DNA of 64,000 bases from Caballeronia calidae (lineage in GTDB: Bacteria > Pseudomonadota > Gammaproteobacteria > Burkholderiales > Burkholderiaceae): the NCBI RefSeq assembly GCF_900044055.2, contig NZ_FCOX02000005.1, positions 202,125 through 266,124 of the forward strand, given 5' to 3'. The notes under the pieces were generated by a model. That model searched no databases, had not been told where the DNA came from, and saw only the letters and a list, made by a program, of their open reading frames with translations. Position 1 is the first letter of the stretch, and each line of letters begins with the position of its first letter. The translations under genes and the position numbers were made by a program. Of the stretch, positions 21,337 through 32,003 are shown in pieces.

Positions 21337-22042
21337 ATTGCGCCAGCGGTTTCTCTTCGACGCGCGGCGAAACCGCCCCGCACGCGCGAATCACGAGACG
21401 CACGACTTCCTCCGTCTGCTCATCGAAGGCCTTGCGCGTGAGCGCGCGCTTGCCCTTCAGCGCGCGGATCTGCGCATCGAAATCCGCATAGTGCTGCGTG
21501 ATCGCCCAGATCATGAACATGAACGTGTCCGGCTCGACGGGCGCGAGCAGGCCGCGCGCGATCCAGCTTTCGATCACGGTCACGCGCGTATCGAGCCACG
21601 GTTTTACACGCTCGTTGAGAATGTCCTGCATGTGATGCGCGCCGTGGATGATCTCGCTCGCCCACACCTTCGATCCGAGCGGCCTCCGTCTCGACAACTC
21701 CATCTTCGCGCGCACGTAGCCGCCGATGGCTTCAACTGGATCGTCGCTGCATTCGAAGGTATCCGCCGCGCGATGCCAATCCTCGAACAGATCCTCAAGC
21801 ACGCGGCGATAGAGCGCGAGCTTCGTCGGAAAGTAGTAGTGCAGGTTGGCTTTCGGCAAACCCGCGCGCTCGGCGATCATCGCCGTGCTCGCGCCTTCCA
21901 GTCCTTTTTCCGCGAACACTTCTTCGGCGCACGCGAGCAGTTGCGCTTCGTTGCTCTCGCGGATCTGCGCCTTGCGCCTTCGCAAAGGCGGCGCAGTGTT
22001 CTCGCTTTCGGTGATGCCCTTCGCCGCGTCGTCGTGTCTCAT
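21335..22042 (-). CDS. TetR-family regulator of the RutR type
   Basis: 235 residues. The HTH is at about 30-75 (EAQLLACAEEVFAEKGLEGASTAMIAERAGLPKANLHYYF), followed by the ligand domain with CSDDPVEAIGGYVRAKMELSRRRPLGSKVWASEI, which matches RutR-like pyrimidine sensors. It is divergent from the pyrimidine catabolic genes that start at 22419. A GC-rich palindrome in the shared spacer (22240-22257) is a likely operator. A frameshifted upstream ATG is not used because the HTH would be lost. Confidence 0.88.
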   Translation of the reverse strand: MRHDDAAKGITESENTAPPLRRRKAQIRESNEAQLLACAEEVFAEKGLEGASTAMIAERAGLPKANLHYYFPTKLALYRRVLEDLFEDWHRAADTFECSDDPVEAIGGYVRAKMELSRRRPLGSKVWASEIIHGAHHMQDILNERVKPWLDTRVTVIESWIARGLLAPVEPDTFMFMIWAITQHYADFDAQIRALKGKRALTRKAFDEQTEEVVRLVIRACGAVSPRVEEKPLAQ

Positions 22043-22418
22043 CGTCGAATTCTTCTGTCATGTGTGCCGCATCGTGCCTCAATCGCGCCGTGACTGCATG
22101 TGGCGCTGCATCGCGACGAAAACGCCATCGAAACCAATGCCCGCCGATGCTGCATCGCAATGGCACGCTAATCGCTTTGTACGCTCCGTGTTTGCCCGCG
22201 CACGAAAGACGTTGATTTGCTTATTTTAATCGGCTACAACCTGTCCAGTCGGACAGGATTTGAAGAGCGCTCGAAGTAGCGAAGAAGCGCGTCGTTTGCA
22301 TCATGCATCGCAGAACAGACATCGTGCACCGCGCGCCTGCAGCATCGCACCGCAAGCGCCCGGCATGCACGAAGCGAAGTCACTCACATACGAAATCCGA
22401 TCGTAAGGAGCGAGGCGC
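22043..22418. promoter_or_regulatory. Divergent regulatory spacer of the pyrimidine cluster
   Basis: 376 bases without a convincing gene. On the plus strand a candidate promoter is TTGATT (22212-22217), 17-base spacer, TACAAC (22235-22240). It is overlapped by the operator-like palindrome CCTGTCC-AGTC-GGACAGG (22240-22257). The remaining 160 bases to the ATG would form a long leader. The TetR gene promoter must also lie here but was not resolved. Confidence 0.45.
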
Positions 22419-23699
22419 ATGAACGTGGTAACGGATGCAATCAGGGCGGCTGGTCTCGATACGTCCATCAAGGTGAACGGCCAACGCCTGTGGGACAGCC
22501 TGATGACGATGGCGAAAATCGGCGCGACGCAAAAGGGCGGCGTCTGCCGTCTCGCGCTGACCGATCTCGACAAGGAAGGGCGCGATCTCATCGTCAGCTG
22601 GGCGAAGGAAGCGGGCTGCACGGTGAGCGTCGATCAGATGGGCAACGTGTTCATGCGCCGCGCGGGCCGCAATCTCGACGCGCTGCCGGTGATGACCGGT
22701 TCGCATGCGGATTCCCAGCCGACGGGCGGGCGCTTCGACGGCATCTACGGCGTGCTCGGCGGCCTCGAAGTGATCCGCTCGCTGAACGATCGCGGCATCG
22801 AGACGGAGCATCCGATCGAAGTCGTTATCTGGACCAACGAGGAAGGCTCGCGCTTCGCGCCGGCGATGGTTGCATCGGGCGTGTTCGCGGGCGTGTTCTC
22901 GCTCGATTACGGCCTCTCGCGCAAGGACGTCGACGGCAAGACGATCGGCGAGGAGCTGAAGCGCATCGGCTATGCGGGCGATCTGCCGTGCGGCGGGCGC
23001 AAGCTGCATGCGGCGTTCGAACTGCACATCGAGCAAGGTCCGATTCTCGAAGCGGAAGATAAGACGATCGGCGTCGTGACCGATGCGCAAGGTCAGCGCT
23101 GGTACGAGATCACGTTGACGGGCCAGGAAGCGCACGCCGGCCCGACACCGATGCCGCGCCGCAAGGATGCCTTGCTCGGCGCATCGCGCGTGGTGGATCT
23201 CGTGAATCGCATCGGCCTCGACAATGCGCCGCTCGCCTGCGCGACGGTCGGCATGATGCAGGTGCATCCGAACTCGCGCAACGTGATTCCCGGCCGCGTG
23301 TTCTTCACCGTCGATTTCCGTCATCCCGACGATGCCGTGCTCGCGCGCATGGACGCCGCGTTGCGCGCGGGCGTCGAGCGCATCGCGGGCGAGATCGGCT
23401 TGCAGACCGAGCTCGAACAGATCTTCTATTACGAACCCGTCAAGTTCGATGCCGCGTGCGTCGCGTCCGTGCGCGCGGCGGCGCAACGCTTCGGTTATTC
23501 GCATCGCGACATGGTGTCGGGCGCGGGCCACGATGCCTGCTATCTCGCGCAGGTCGCGCCGACATCGATGGTGTTCGTGCCTTGCGTCGACGGCATCAGC
23601 CATAACGAAATCGAAGACGCGACGCAGGAGTGGATCGAGGCGGGCGCGAATGTGCTGTTGCACGCGATGTTGGAGCGCGCGTCGGAACCCGCTTCGTAA
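22419..23699 (+). CDS. M20-type N-carbamoyl amidohydrolase (beta-ureidopropionase)
   Basis: 426 residues of the hydantoinase/carbamoylase (M20-like) family. Bimetal ligands are seen in TGSHADSQPTGGRFDGIYG (His, Asp), TNEEGSRF (Glu-Glu) and near the C-terminus GAGHDACYLA. FELHIEQGP is the usual substrate loop. Because it is clustered with PreTA and dihydropyrimidinase, it most likely cleaves N-carbamoyl-beta-alanine to beta-alanine, CO2 and ammonia. An N-carbamoyl-L-amino acid hydrolase would look similar. Cytoplasmic. Confidence 0.88.
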   Translation: MNVVTDAIRAAGLDTSIKVNGQRLWDSLMTMAKIGATQKGGVCRLALTDLDKEGRDLIVSWAKEAGCTVSVDQMGNVFMRRAGRNLDALPVMTGSHADSQPTGGRFDGIYGVLGGLEVIRSLNDRGIETEHPIEVVIWTNEEGSRFAPAMVASGVFAGVFSLDYGLSRKDVDGKTIGEELKRIGYAGDLPCGGRKLHAAFELHIEQGPILEAEDKTIGVVTDAQGQRWYEITLTGQEAHAGPTPMPRRKDALLGASRVVDLVNRIGLDNAPLACATVGMMQVHPNSRNVIPGRVFFTVDFRHPDDAVLARMDAALRAGVERIAGEIGLQTELEQIFYYEPVKFDAACVASVRAAAQRFGYSHRDMVSGAGHDACYLAQVAPTSMVFVPCVDGISHNEIEDATQEWIEAGANVLLHAMLERASEPAS

Positions 23700-23786
23700 G
23701 GCTGGCACTTTTCCTTTCGCTTCAAACGCAGCGTCCGCGTGCCCCACACGCGGACGACGGAACCATCACGTCCCGAAGGAATGCGT

Positions 23787-25121
23787 ATGACCATCAAAAC
23801 GACAGGCGACATCGCGAGCCATCGCCTTACGCAAGAACAGCTCGCGTGCGAATTCTCGGATATCGCGCCGCTGCTAGATGCGACCGCCGCAGCCGCTGCC
23901 GCGAGCCGTTGTCACTACTGCTACGACGCGCCGTGCGTACAGGCTTGTCCGACGAAGATCGACATTCCCGGCTTCATCCGCAAGATCGGCAATGGCAACC
24001 TGAAGGGCGCGGCCGTCGATATTCTTTCGGCCAATCCGCTCGGCGGCATGTGCGCGCGCGTGTGCCCGACCGAGATTCTTTGCGAAGGTAGTTGCGTGCG
24101 CAACCATCAGGGCGACGAGCCGGTGAAGATCGGCGCGTTGCAGCGTCACGCGACCGACTTCGCGATGGCGAAGGGTGATCCTCTATTCAAGCGCGCGCCG
24201 GAAACCGGCAGGCGCGTTGCGATCGTCGGTGCGGGACCGGCAGGGCTTGCCTGTGCCTATCGGCTCGCATTGGCCGGACATCGCGCGGTGATCTTCGATG
24301 CGCGCGCGAAGCCCGGCGGCCTCAACGAATACGGCATCGCCGCGTACAAGACGGTCGAGGACTATGCGCAGCGCGAGGTCGAATGGCTGTACTCGATCGG
24401 CGGCATCGAGCTCAGAACGGGCCAGGCGCTCGGCCGCGACTTCACGCTCGACGAACTGCGCAAGCAGTACGACGCGGTATTCATCGGCTTCGGTCTCGCG
24501 GGCGTGCGTGACCTGGCGCTCGAAGGCGAATCGCTCGATGGCGTGATGAACGCGGTCGATTTCATCGAGCAGGTGCGTCAGGCCGATGATCTCGCGAGCG
24601 TGCCGGTCGGGCGGCGCGTCGTCGTGATCGGCGGCGGCAACACGGCTGTCGATGCCTGCGTGCAGGCCGCCAAGCTCGGCGCGACGAACGTGACGTTGGC
24701 GTACCGGCGCGGCATCGAAAACATGAGCGCGACGTGGGCCGAACGCGAGTTCGCGCAGACGAACGGCGTGACGATCGTCACGTATGCCAAACCCGTGCGC
24801 CTGATCGGCGATAACGGTGTCGTGACCGGCGTCGAATTCGAGCGTGAGACGGAGCGCTTCGTGATCGAAGCGGACATGGTGCTGAAGGCGATCGGTCAGA
24901 CGCTCGTGCCCGTCGGCATCGACCGCGAATTGCTGACGCTCGACGGCGGTCGCATCGTCACTGACGAGAACCGTCAGACGACGCTCGCGAAAGTATGGGC
25001 CGGCGGCGATTGCGCGACCCATGAAGGACTCGATCTCACCGTGCAGGCCGTGCAGGACGGCAAGCTCGCGGCGGCGTCCATCGACGCGTCGTTCGCGCTG
25101 ACTGCGATCAAAGCCGCCTGA
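23787..25121 (+). CDS. preT: Dihydropyrimidine dehydrogenase subunit PreT
   Basis: 444 residues. N-terminal Fe-S cysteines (CHYCYDAPCVQACP, GMCARVCPTEILCEGSC), FAD motif GAGPAGLACAYR, and NAD(P) motif IGGGNTAVDACVQAAKLGA. It resembles the glutamate synthase small-subunit type diaphorase. It takes electrons from NADH and passes them to PreA for reduction of uracil or thymine. GAAGGA at 23775-23780 best fits the ATG at 23787; an ATG 6 bases upstream is less well spaced. Product fits the E. coli YeiT length. Confidence 0.93.
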   Translation: MTIKTTGDIASHRLTQEQLACEFSDIAPLLDATAAAAAASRCHYCYDAPCVQACPTKIDIPGFIRKIGNGNLKGAAVDILSANPLGGMCARVCPTEILCEGSCVRNHQGDEPVKIGALQRHATDFAMAKGDPLFKRAPETGRRVAIVGAGPAGLACAYRLALAGHRAVIFDARAKPGGLNEYGIAAYKTVEDYAQREVEWLYSIGGIELRTGQALGRDFTLDELRKQYDAVFIGFGLAGVRDLALEGESLDGVMNAVDFIEQVRQADDLASVPVGRRVVVIGGGNTAVDACVQAAKLGATNVTLAYRRGIENMSATWAEREFAQTNGVTIVTYAKPVRLIGDNGVVTGVEFERETERFVIEADMVLKAIGQTLVPVGIDRELLTLDGGRIVTDENRQTTLAKVWAGGDCATHEGLDLTVQAVQDGKLAAASIDASFALTAIKAA

Positions 25122-25140
25122 ACATAAGGAGAAAACGAAC

Positions 25141-26427
25141 ATGGCCGATCTGACTTGCAACATCGCCGGCATCACATCGCCGAATCCTTTCTGGCTCGCG
25201 TCCGCGCCGCCGACCGACAAGGCTTATAACGTCAACCGCGCATTCGAGGCGGGCTGGGGCGGCGTCGTGTGGAAGACGCTGGGCCTCGATCCGCACGTGG
25301 TCAACGTGAGCTCGCGTTACGGAGCGGTGCAATGGAACGGGCAGCGCATCGCGGGGCTGAACAACATCGAGCTGATCACCGATCGTCCGCTCGACGTGAA
25401 CCTGCGCGAGATCGAGCAGGTGAAGCGCGACTGGCCCGACCGCGCGCTGATCGTCTCGTTGATGGTCCCGTGCAACGAGAAGGACTGGAAGTGGATTCTC
25501 ACGCAGGTCGAGGACACGGGCGCGGATGCCGTCGAACTGAACTTCGGTTGTCCGCACGGCATGAGCGAGCGCGGCATGGGCTCGGCGGTGGGACAGGTGC
25601 CCGAATATGTGGAGATGGTCACGCGCTGGGTGAAGGAAGGCACGAAGCTGCCGTGCCTCGTGAAGCTCACGCCCAACATCAGCGATATCCGCATGGGCTC
25701 GCGCGCCGCTTTCAAGGGCGGCGCGGACGGTGTGTCGCTGATCAACACGATCAACTCGATCGTCGCCGTCGATCTCGACCAGATGGCACCGATGCCGACC
25801 GTCGACGGCAAGGGCACGCACGGCGGCTATTGCGGTCCCGCCGTGAAACCGATCGCGCTGAACATGGTGGCCGAAATCGCGCGCGATCCCGAGACGCCGA
25901 ACCTGCCGATCTCGGGCATCGGCGGCATTTCATCGTGGCGCGATGCCGCCGAGTTCATGGTGCTCGGCGCGGGCAGCGTGCAGGTGTGCACGGCGGCGAT
26001 GCACTACGGTTTTCGCATCGTGTCCGATCTCGCCGATGGCCTCTCGAACTGGATGGACGAAAAAGGCTACGCCACGCTCGACGACATTCGCGGCCGCGCG
26101 GTGCCGAACGTCACCGACTGGAAGTACCTCAATCTGAAGTACGACATCAAGGCGCGCATCGATCAGGACAAGTGCATCAAGTGCGGTCTGTGTCATATCG
26201 CGTGCGAGGACACGTCGCATCAGGCGATCCTGAAGGAGAAGGACGGCAAGCGGCATTTCGAAGTGGTGGATTCGGAATGCGTCGGCTGCAATCTGTGCAT
26301 GCATGTGTGCCCGGTCGAGCAGTGCATCACGATGGAACGCGTCGATGCGGGCGAATACGCGAACTGGACCACGCATCCGAACAACCCCGCGCGTGTCGAT
26401 GCGGAAGTACCCGCGAAAGCGGCATAA
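25141..26427 (+). CDS. preA: Dihydropyrimidine dehydrogenase subunit PreA
   Basis: 428 residues. The FMN barrel (NPFWLASAPPTDK, ELNFGCPHGMSERGMG with the catalytic Cys, PCLVKLTPN) is followed by two C-terminal ferredoxin-type clusters (CIKCGLCHIAC, CVGCNLCMHVCP). With PreT it reduces uracil and thymine to the 5,6-dihydro forms, the first step of reductive pyrimidine degradation. It follows preT by 19 bases with a TAAGGAG site. Confidence 0.95.
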   Translation: MADLTCNIAGITSPNPFWLASAPPTDKAYNVNRAFEAGWGGVVWKTLGLDPHVVNVSSRYGAVQWNGQRIAGLNNIELITDRPLDVNLREIEQVKRDWPDRALIVSLMVPCNEKDWKWILTQVEDTGADAVELNFGCPHGMSERGMGSAVGQVPEYVEMVTRWVKEGTKLPCLVKLTPNISDIRMGSRAAFKGGADGVSLINTINSIVAVDLDQMAPMPTVDGKGTHGGYCGPAVKPIALNMVAEIARDPETPNLPISGIGGISSWRDAAEFMVLGAGSVQVCTAAMHYGFRIVSDLADGLSNWMDEKGYATLDDIRGRAVPNVTDWKYLNLKYDIKARIDQDKCIKCGLCHIACEDTSHQAILKEKDGKRHFEVVDSECVGCNLCMHVCPVEQCITMERVDAGEYANWTTHPNNPARVDAEVPAKAA

Positions 26428-26493
26428 ACATAACTTAGCGCTCGTCGTCGTTGAATCCCATGATCAACCGCACACTCAACCGGAGTGCATCCG

Positions 26494-27981
26494 ATGAATC
26501 AGACAGCGCATAACGTCGAGACGAGCAGCCTTTACAACGAGGACCTGGCGCCGACCGGCCCTGCGCAGCGCACCTGGAAGTGGTATCACTTCGCGGCGTT
26601 GTGGGTCGGCATGGTGATGAACATCGCTTCATACATGCTGGCCGCGGGCCTCACCGATCAGGGCATGTCGCCGTGGCAGGCGGTGATGACGGTTCTGCTC
26701 GGCAACGTGATCGTGCTCGTGCCGATGCTGCTGATCGGTCATGCGGGCGCGAAGCATGGCATTCCGTACGCGGTGCTCGTGCGCTCGTCGTTCGGCACGC
26801 AGGGCGCGAAGCTGCCCGCGCTGCTGCGCGCGATCGTCGCGTGCGGCTGGTACGGCATTCAGACGTGGCTGGGCGGGAGCGCGATCTATACGCTTTTGAA
26901 CATCCTCACGGGCAATGCATTGCATGGCGCGGCGTTGCCGCTGCTCGACATTTCGCTCGGGCAGCTCGCGTGTTTTCTCGTCTTCTGGGCGCTGCAGCTT
27001 TACTTCATCTGGCACGGCACCGATTCGATCCGCTGGCTCGAAAGCTGGTCCGCGCCGATCAAGGTCGTGATGTGCGTCGCGCTCGTGTGGTGGGCGACGA
27101 CGAAGGCGGGTGGCATCGGCTCGATGCTTTCGGCGCCGTCGCAATTCGTCGCGGGCGGCAAGAAGGAGGGGCTTTTCTGGGCGACGTTCTGGCCGGGCCT
27201 TACCGCGATGGTCGGCTTCTGGGCGACGCTCGCGCTCAACATTCCCGACTTCACACGCTTTGCCCGCTCGCAGCGCGATCAGATGATCGGGCAATCGATC
27301 GGCCTGCCGGTGCCGATGGCGTTGCTCTCCGTGATCTCGGTCGTCGTCACGTCGGCGACGGTCGTGATTTACGGCAAGGCGATCTGGGACCCGATCGATC
27401 TGACGAGCCGCATGACGGGCATCGGCGTGGGCATCGCGCTTTTGATTCTTACGCTCGATACGATGTGCTGCAATCTCGCGGCCAACCTCGTGGGGCCGGC
27501 GTACGACTTTTCGAGCCTCTGGCCGAAGGGCATCTCCTATCGCGCGGGCGGGATGATTACGGCGACCATCGCCATCGTCATGATGCCGTGGAAGATTCTC
27601 GCGACCACGCAGGGGTATATCTTTACGTGGCTCGTCGGTTATTCGGCGTTGCTCGGGCCTGTCGCGGGCATCATGATGGTGGATTACTTCTTCATCCGCG
27701 GCACGCGGCTCGATCATCGTGAGCTTTTTGCCGAAGACGGTGAGTATTCGTATAGCGGTGGCTGGAATGTTGCAGCGGTCGTGGCGCTGCTCGTCGGCGT
27801 GTTGCCTAATCTGCCTGGATTTCTGCATACGGCGTTTCCGTCGTCGTTTCCTGGCGTGCCTGCTTTCTTCAATACGCTCTATACGTATGCGTGGTTCGTG
27901 GGGCTCGTGCTCGCCGCTGTCGTTTATGGGTCTTGGATGAAGTTGCGGGGGAGCCCTCGGGCGGGGGTTTTGAGTGCTTGA
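26494..27981 (+). CDS. NCS1-family cytosine/pyrimidine permease
   Basis: 495 residues and about twelve membrane helices. NCS1 motifs are clear: NEDLAPTGPAQRTWKWYHFAALW at the start, MVMNIASYMLAAGL in helix 1, GIQTWLGGSAIY in the substrate site and NIPDFTRFARSQ in helix 6. Homologues take up uracil, cytosine, allantoin or hydantoins with Na+ or H+. The operon context argues for uracil or thymine. CGGAG lies 8 bases before the chosen ATG. The stop is directly abutted by the large inverted repeat. Confidence 0.9.
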   Translation: MNQTAHNVETSSLYNEDLAPTGPAQRTWKWYHFAALWVGMVMNIASYMLAAGLTDQGMSPWQAVMTVLLGNVIVLVPMLLIGHAGAKHGIPYAVLVRSSFGTQGAKLPALLRAIVACGWYGIQTWLGGSAIYTLLNILTGNALHGAALPLLDISLGQLACFLVFWALQLYFIWHGTDSIRWLESWSAPIKVVMCVALVWWATTKAGGIGSMLSAPSQFVAGGKKEGLFWATFWPGLTAMVGFWATLALNIPDFTRFARSQRDQMIGQSIGLPVPMALLSVISVVVTSATVVIYGKAIWDPIDLTSRMTGIGVGIALLILTLDTMCCNLAANLVGPAYDFSSLWPKGISYRAGGMITATIAIVMMPWKILATTQGYIFTWLVGYSALLGPVAGIMMVDYFFIRGTRLDHRELFAEDGEYSYSGGWNVAAVVALLVGVLPNLPGFLHTAFPSSFPGVPAFFNTLYTYAWFVGLVLAAVVYGSWMKLRGSPRAGVLSA

Positions 27982-27983
27982 AT

Positions 27984-30140
<2,157 letters not shown>

Positions 30141-30154
30141 TTCGCGTTCGGTGA

Positions 30155-30187
30155 CAAAGCCCCGCGTCCCTGCGACGCGGGGCTTTG
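30155..30187. terminator. Terminator after dihydropyrimidinase
   Basis: Perfect 14-bp stem CAAAGCCCCGCGTC / GACGCGGGGCTTTG with a 5-base loop. It lies 15 bases past the stop. The T-tract is short, but the stem is strong. Confidence 0.75.
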
Positions 30188-30258
30188 TCGCGTTTCGGGC
30201 GCTTTCACACGCTTGCAAGCATAATCCGGCAGGCTGTCTGTCTTTGCGCCACCGGATC

Positions 30259-31029
30259 ATGCCGATGAAAATCACCAAGCTACTCCGCTGCTTCGTTGCG
30301 CTCGGCGCACTCTCGCTGCCGCTCACCTGCGCGGCCAATCCGAACGCGCTGTGGGAGATCGTCCACGACTTTTGCGAGCCCGCGGCCGAGGGCGCGCACG
30401 TTCGGCAGAAATGCGCCGATGTGAATCTCTCCGGCGGCTATGCGGTGCTGAAGGATATCGTCGGCGTCGCGCAATATCTGCTGATTCCGACGGCGCGCGT
30501 GAGCGGCATCGAAAGTCCGGAGCTGCTCGAGCCGAACGCGCCGAACTACTTTCGCGATGCATGGAACGCGCGCGTCTACGTGAATCGCGCGCTGCGTCGC
30601 ACGCTGCCGCGCGATGAAGTTTCGCTTGCCATCAATTCCGCGAGCGGGCGCACGCAGAACCAGCTGCACATTCATATCGATTGCCTCGCGCCCGATGTCG
30701 TGCGAGCGCTGCGTGAAGTGGGGCCGGGCATCGGCAGGGAGTGGGCGCCGTTGCCGGTGAGATTGCGCGGGCATATGTACAGCGCCATGCGAATCGACGA
30801 CGCCGATCTCGCGCACACCGATCCCTTCAAGCTCATCGCGCCCTACGCCGCAAGCCGCGGCCAGACGATGGGCGAACAGACGCTGCTGCTAGCGGGCGCG
30901 GTGCGCAGCGACGGCGCGCCCGCGTTCTATCTCCTCAATGATCACGTTCAGCCGGGCAACTGGGCGTCGTCGGAAGAGCTGCAGGATCACACGTGTTCGT
31001 TGGCCGATCGGTCTATAGAAAAACCGTGA
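30259..31029 (+). CDS. cdh: CDP-diacylglycerol pyrophosphatase
   Basis: 256 residues. A signal-anchor-like N-terminus (LLRCFVALGALSLPLTCAA) precedes a periplasmic or membrane-associated domain of the HIT superfamily: QNQLHIHIDCL is the Cdh catalytic block (HxHxD). RTLPRDEVSLAINSASGRTQNQLH is a family hallmark. It hydrolyses CDP-diacylglycerol to CMP and phosphatidate. The start at 30259 is chosen, with a second ATG 6 bases on equally possible. Family length is about 250, so it is complete. Confidence 0.9.
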   Translation: MPMKITKLLRCFVALGALSLPLTCAANPNALWEIVHDFCEPAAEGAHVRQKCADVNLSGGYAVLKDIVGVAQYLLIPTARVSGIESPELLEPNAPNYFRDAWNARVYVNRALRRTLPRDEVSLAINSASGRTQNQLHIHIDCLAPDVVRALREVGPGIGREWAPLPVRLRGHMYSAMRIDDADLAHTDPFKLIAPYAASRGQTMGEQTLLLAGAVRSDGAPAFYLLNDHVQPGNWASSEELQDHTCSLADRSIEKP

Positions 31030-31059
31030 CGGTCGCAGAAGAATGAAGTGGCTGGAATG

Positions 31060-31096
31060 GTTCGGAGTTCGGATCAAATGGTCCGCAATTCGGAAC
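31060..31096 (+). promoter_or_regulatory. Imperfect inverted repeat before brnT
   Basis: GTTCGGAGTTCGGATC (31060-31075) and GTCCGCAATTCGGAAC (31081-31096) are partly self-complementary and lie 40 bases before brnT. It could be a toxin-antitoxin operator. The match is imperfect, so this is tentative. Confidence 0.3.
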
Positions 31097-31136
31097 TTTC
31101 TAGTCTTGTCACTTCTACTTCTGGGAACCACAATGA

Positions 31137-31412
31137 ATGCGCTTCGAGATTACGTTTGACCCGTTGAAGGACGCGATCAATCGCATCCAGCATGGCGTGT
31201 CGCTCGGCCTTGCGAGCGAGATCGCCTGGCACGATCTCTTGCCGAAGGTGGATGGTCGTCGAGATTATGGAGAGGTTCGCGAAGTCGGCTTTGTGCGAAT
31301 TCGTGGCCGTGTTTTCTGCGTGGTGTTCACGCGAAGAAACGAAATGCGGCGCATCATCAGCCTGCGCCGCGCCAACAAAAGAGAGATACATCGATATGCA
31401 ACAAACGTATAA
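31137..31412 (+). CDS. brnT: BrnT-family ribonuclease toxin
   Basis: 91 residues. FEITFDPLKDAINRIQHGVSLGLASEIAW and RRIISLRRANKREIHRY are the BrnT pattern, in which Arg/His residues at both ends form the RNase-like active site (His18, Arg near the C-terminal RRANKRE). It is a type II toxin that degrades RNA unless bound by BrnA. The usual length is 85-95. It overlaps brnA by 17 bases. An out-of-frame ATG lies 4 bases upstream. Confidence 0.88.
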   Translation: MRFEITFDPLKDAINRIQHGVSLGLASEIAWHDLLPKVDGRRDYGEVREVGFVRIRGRVFCVVFTRRNEMRRIISLRRANKREIHRYATNV

Positions 31413-31572
31413 AGGGTTCATCCTTCCCACGGCTGAGGAAGAAGCCGAGATCCAGCGGGGCATCGAACTCGACCCGGACACCTGGAATCTCTCCTACGAA
31501 GAGTTCGAGCAATTGACACCAGTCGTCCTCCCGATGAGCGAGCCGGCCGGAGCGTTGCCGCCCGCAACATGA
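31396..31572 (+). CDS. brnA: Short BrnA-like antitoxin
   Basis: 58 residues. The N-terminal half matches BrnA in the acidic toxin-contact segment (EEEAEIQRGIELDPDTW, LSYEEFEQL). The typical C-terminal ribbon-helix-helix DNA-binding domain is absent; the frame ends after a Pro-rich tail (SEPAGALPPAT). It starts inside brnT and is surely co-translated. It may neutralise the toxin but not repress the operon alone. It could also be a shorter natural subtype of the family. Confidence 0.7.
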   Translation: MQQTYKGFILPTAEEEAEIQRGIELDPDTWNLSYEEFEQLTPVVLPMSEPAGALPPAT

Positions 31573-31576
31573 CCGC

Positions 31577-31909
31577 TCAACTCGCGCCGCGCGTGCCTAC
31601 CCGATGCACAAACACCCGCGGCGCAATCCCCTCGACACGCGCTTCCGGCATCACGCGCTTCAACGTGCGCAGCGTGAACGCGAGGTCTTCGCTGGCCGTG
31701 TCGATTTCGAGCCGCAGCTCGCAGCCTTCGCGTTGTGCCTGACTCACATAAATGCCGAGCGGCGAGTGAAACAGCGCGCGTATGCGCTCGCGTGATGCTT
31801 CGCCGTCCGCGAAATGCGCCAGCGCCATGATGCGCACGCGCTGACACGCGCCAATCCCTTCATCATGTAAGTTTCTGCGGCTGGCAGCCCACGCAAGCGA
31901 CATGTCCAT
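31577..31909 (-). CDS. Hypothetical protein
   Basis: 110 residues. GGAGC 8 bases upstream supports the ATG complementary to 31907-31909. The protein has a basic middle and the segment CELRLEIDTASEDLAFTLRTLKRVMPEA. I do not recognise a family. It is convergent with brnA, with only 4 bases between the stops. Codon usage is ordinary for the window, which favours a real gene. Alternative starts within the frame exist. Confidence 0.5.
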   Translation of the reverse strand: MDMSLAWAASRRNLHDEGIGACQRVRIMALAHFADGEASRERIRALFHSPLGIYVSQAQREGCELRLEIDTASEDLAFTLRTLKRVMPEARVEGIAPRVFVHRVGTRGAS

Positions 31910-32003
31910 GACCGTTGCTCCATCACGTTTCCCTTGTGTAGAAGCATAGGCCGGCTTTCGTCAACGTCACGCAAAGAGAGGTTCGCGACGTGTAAAAAAC
32001 GTA

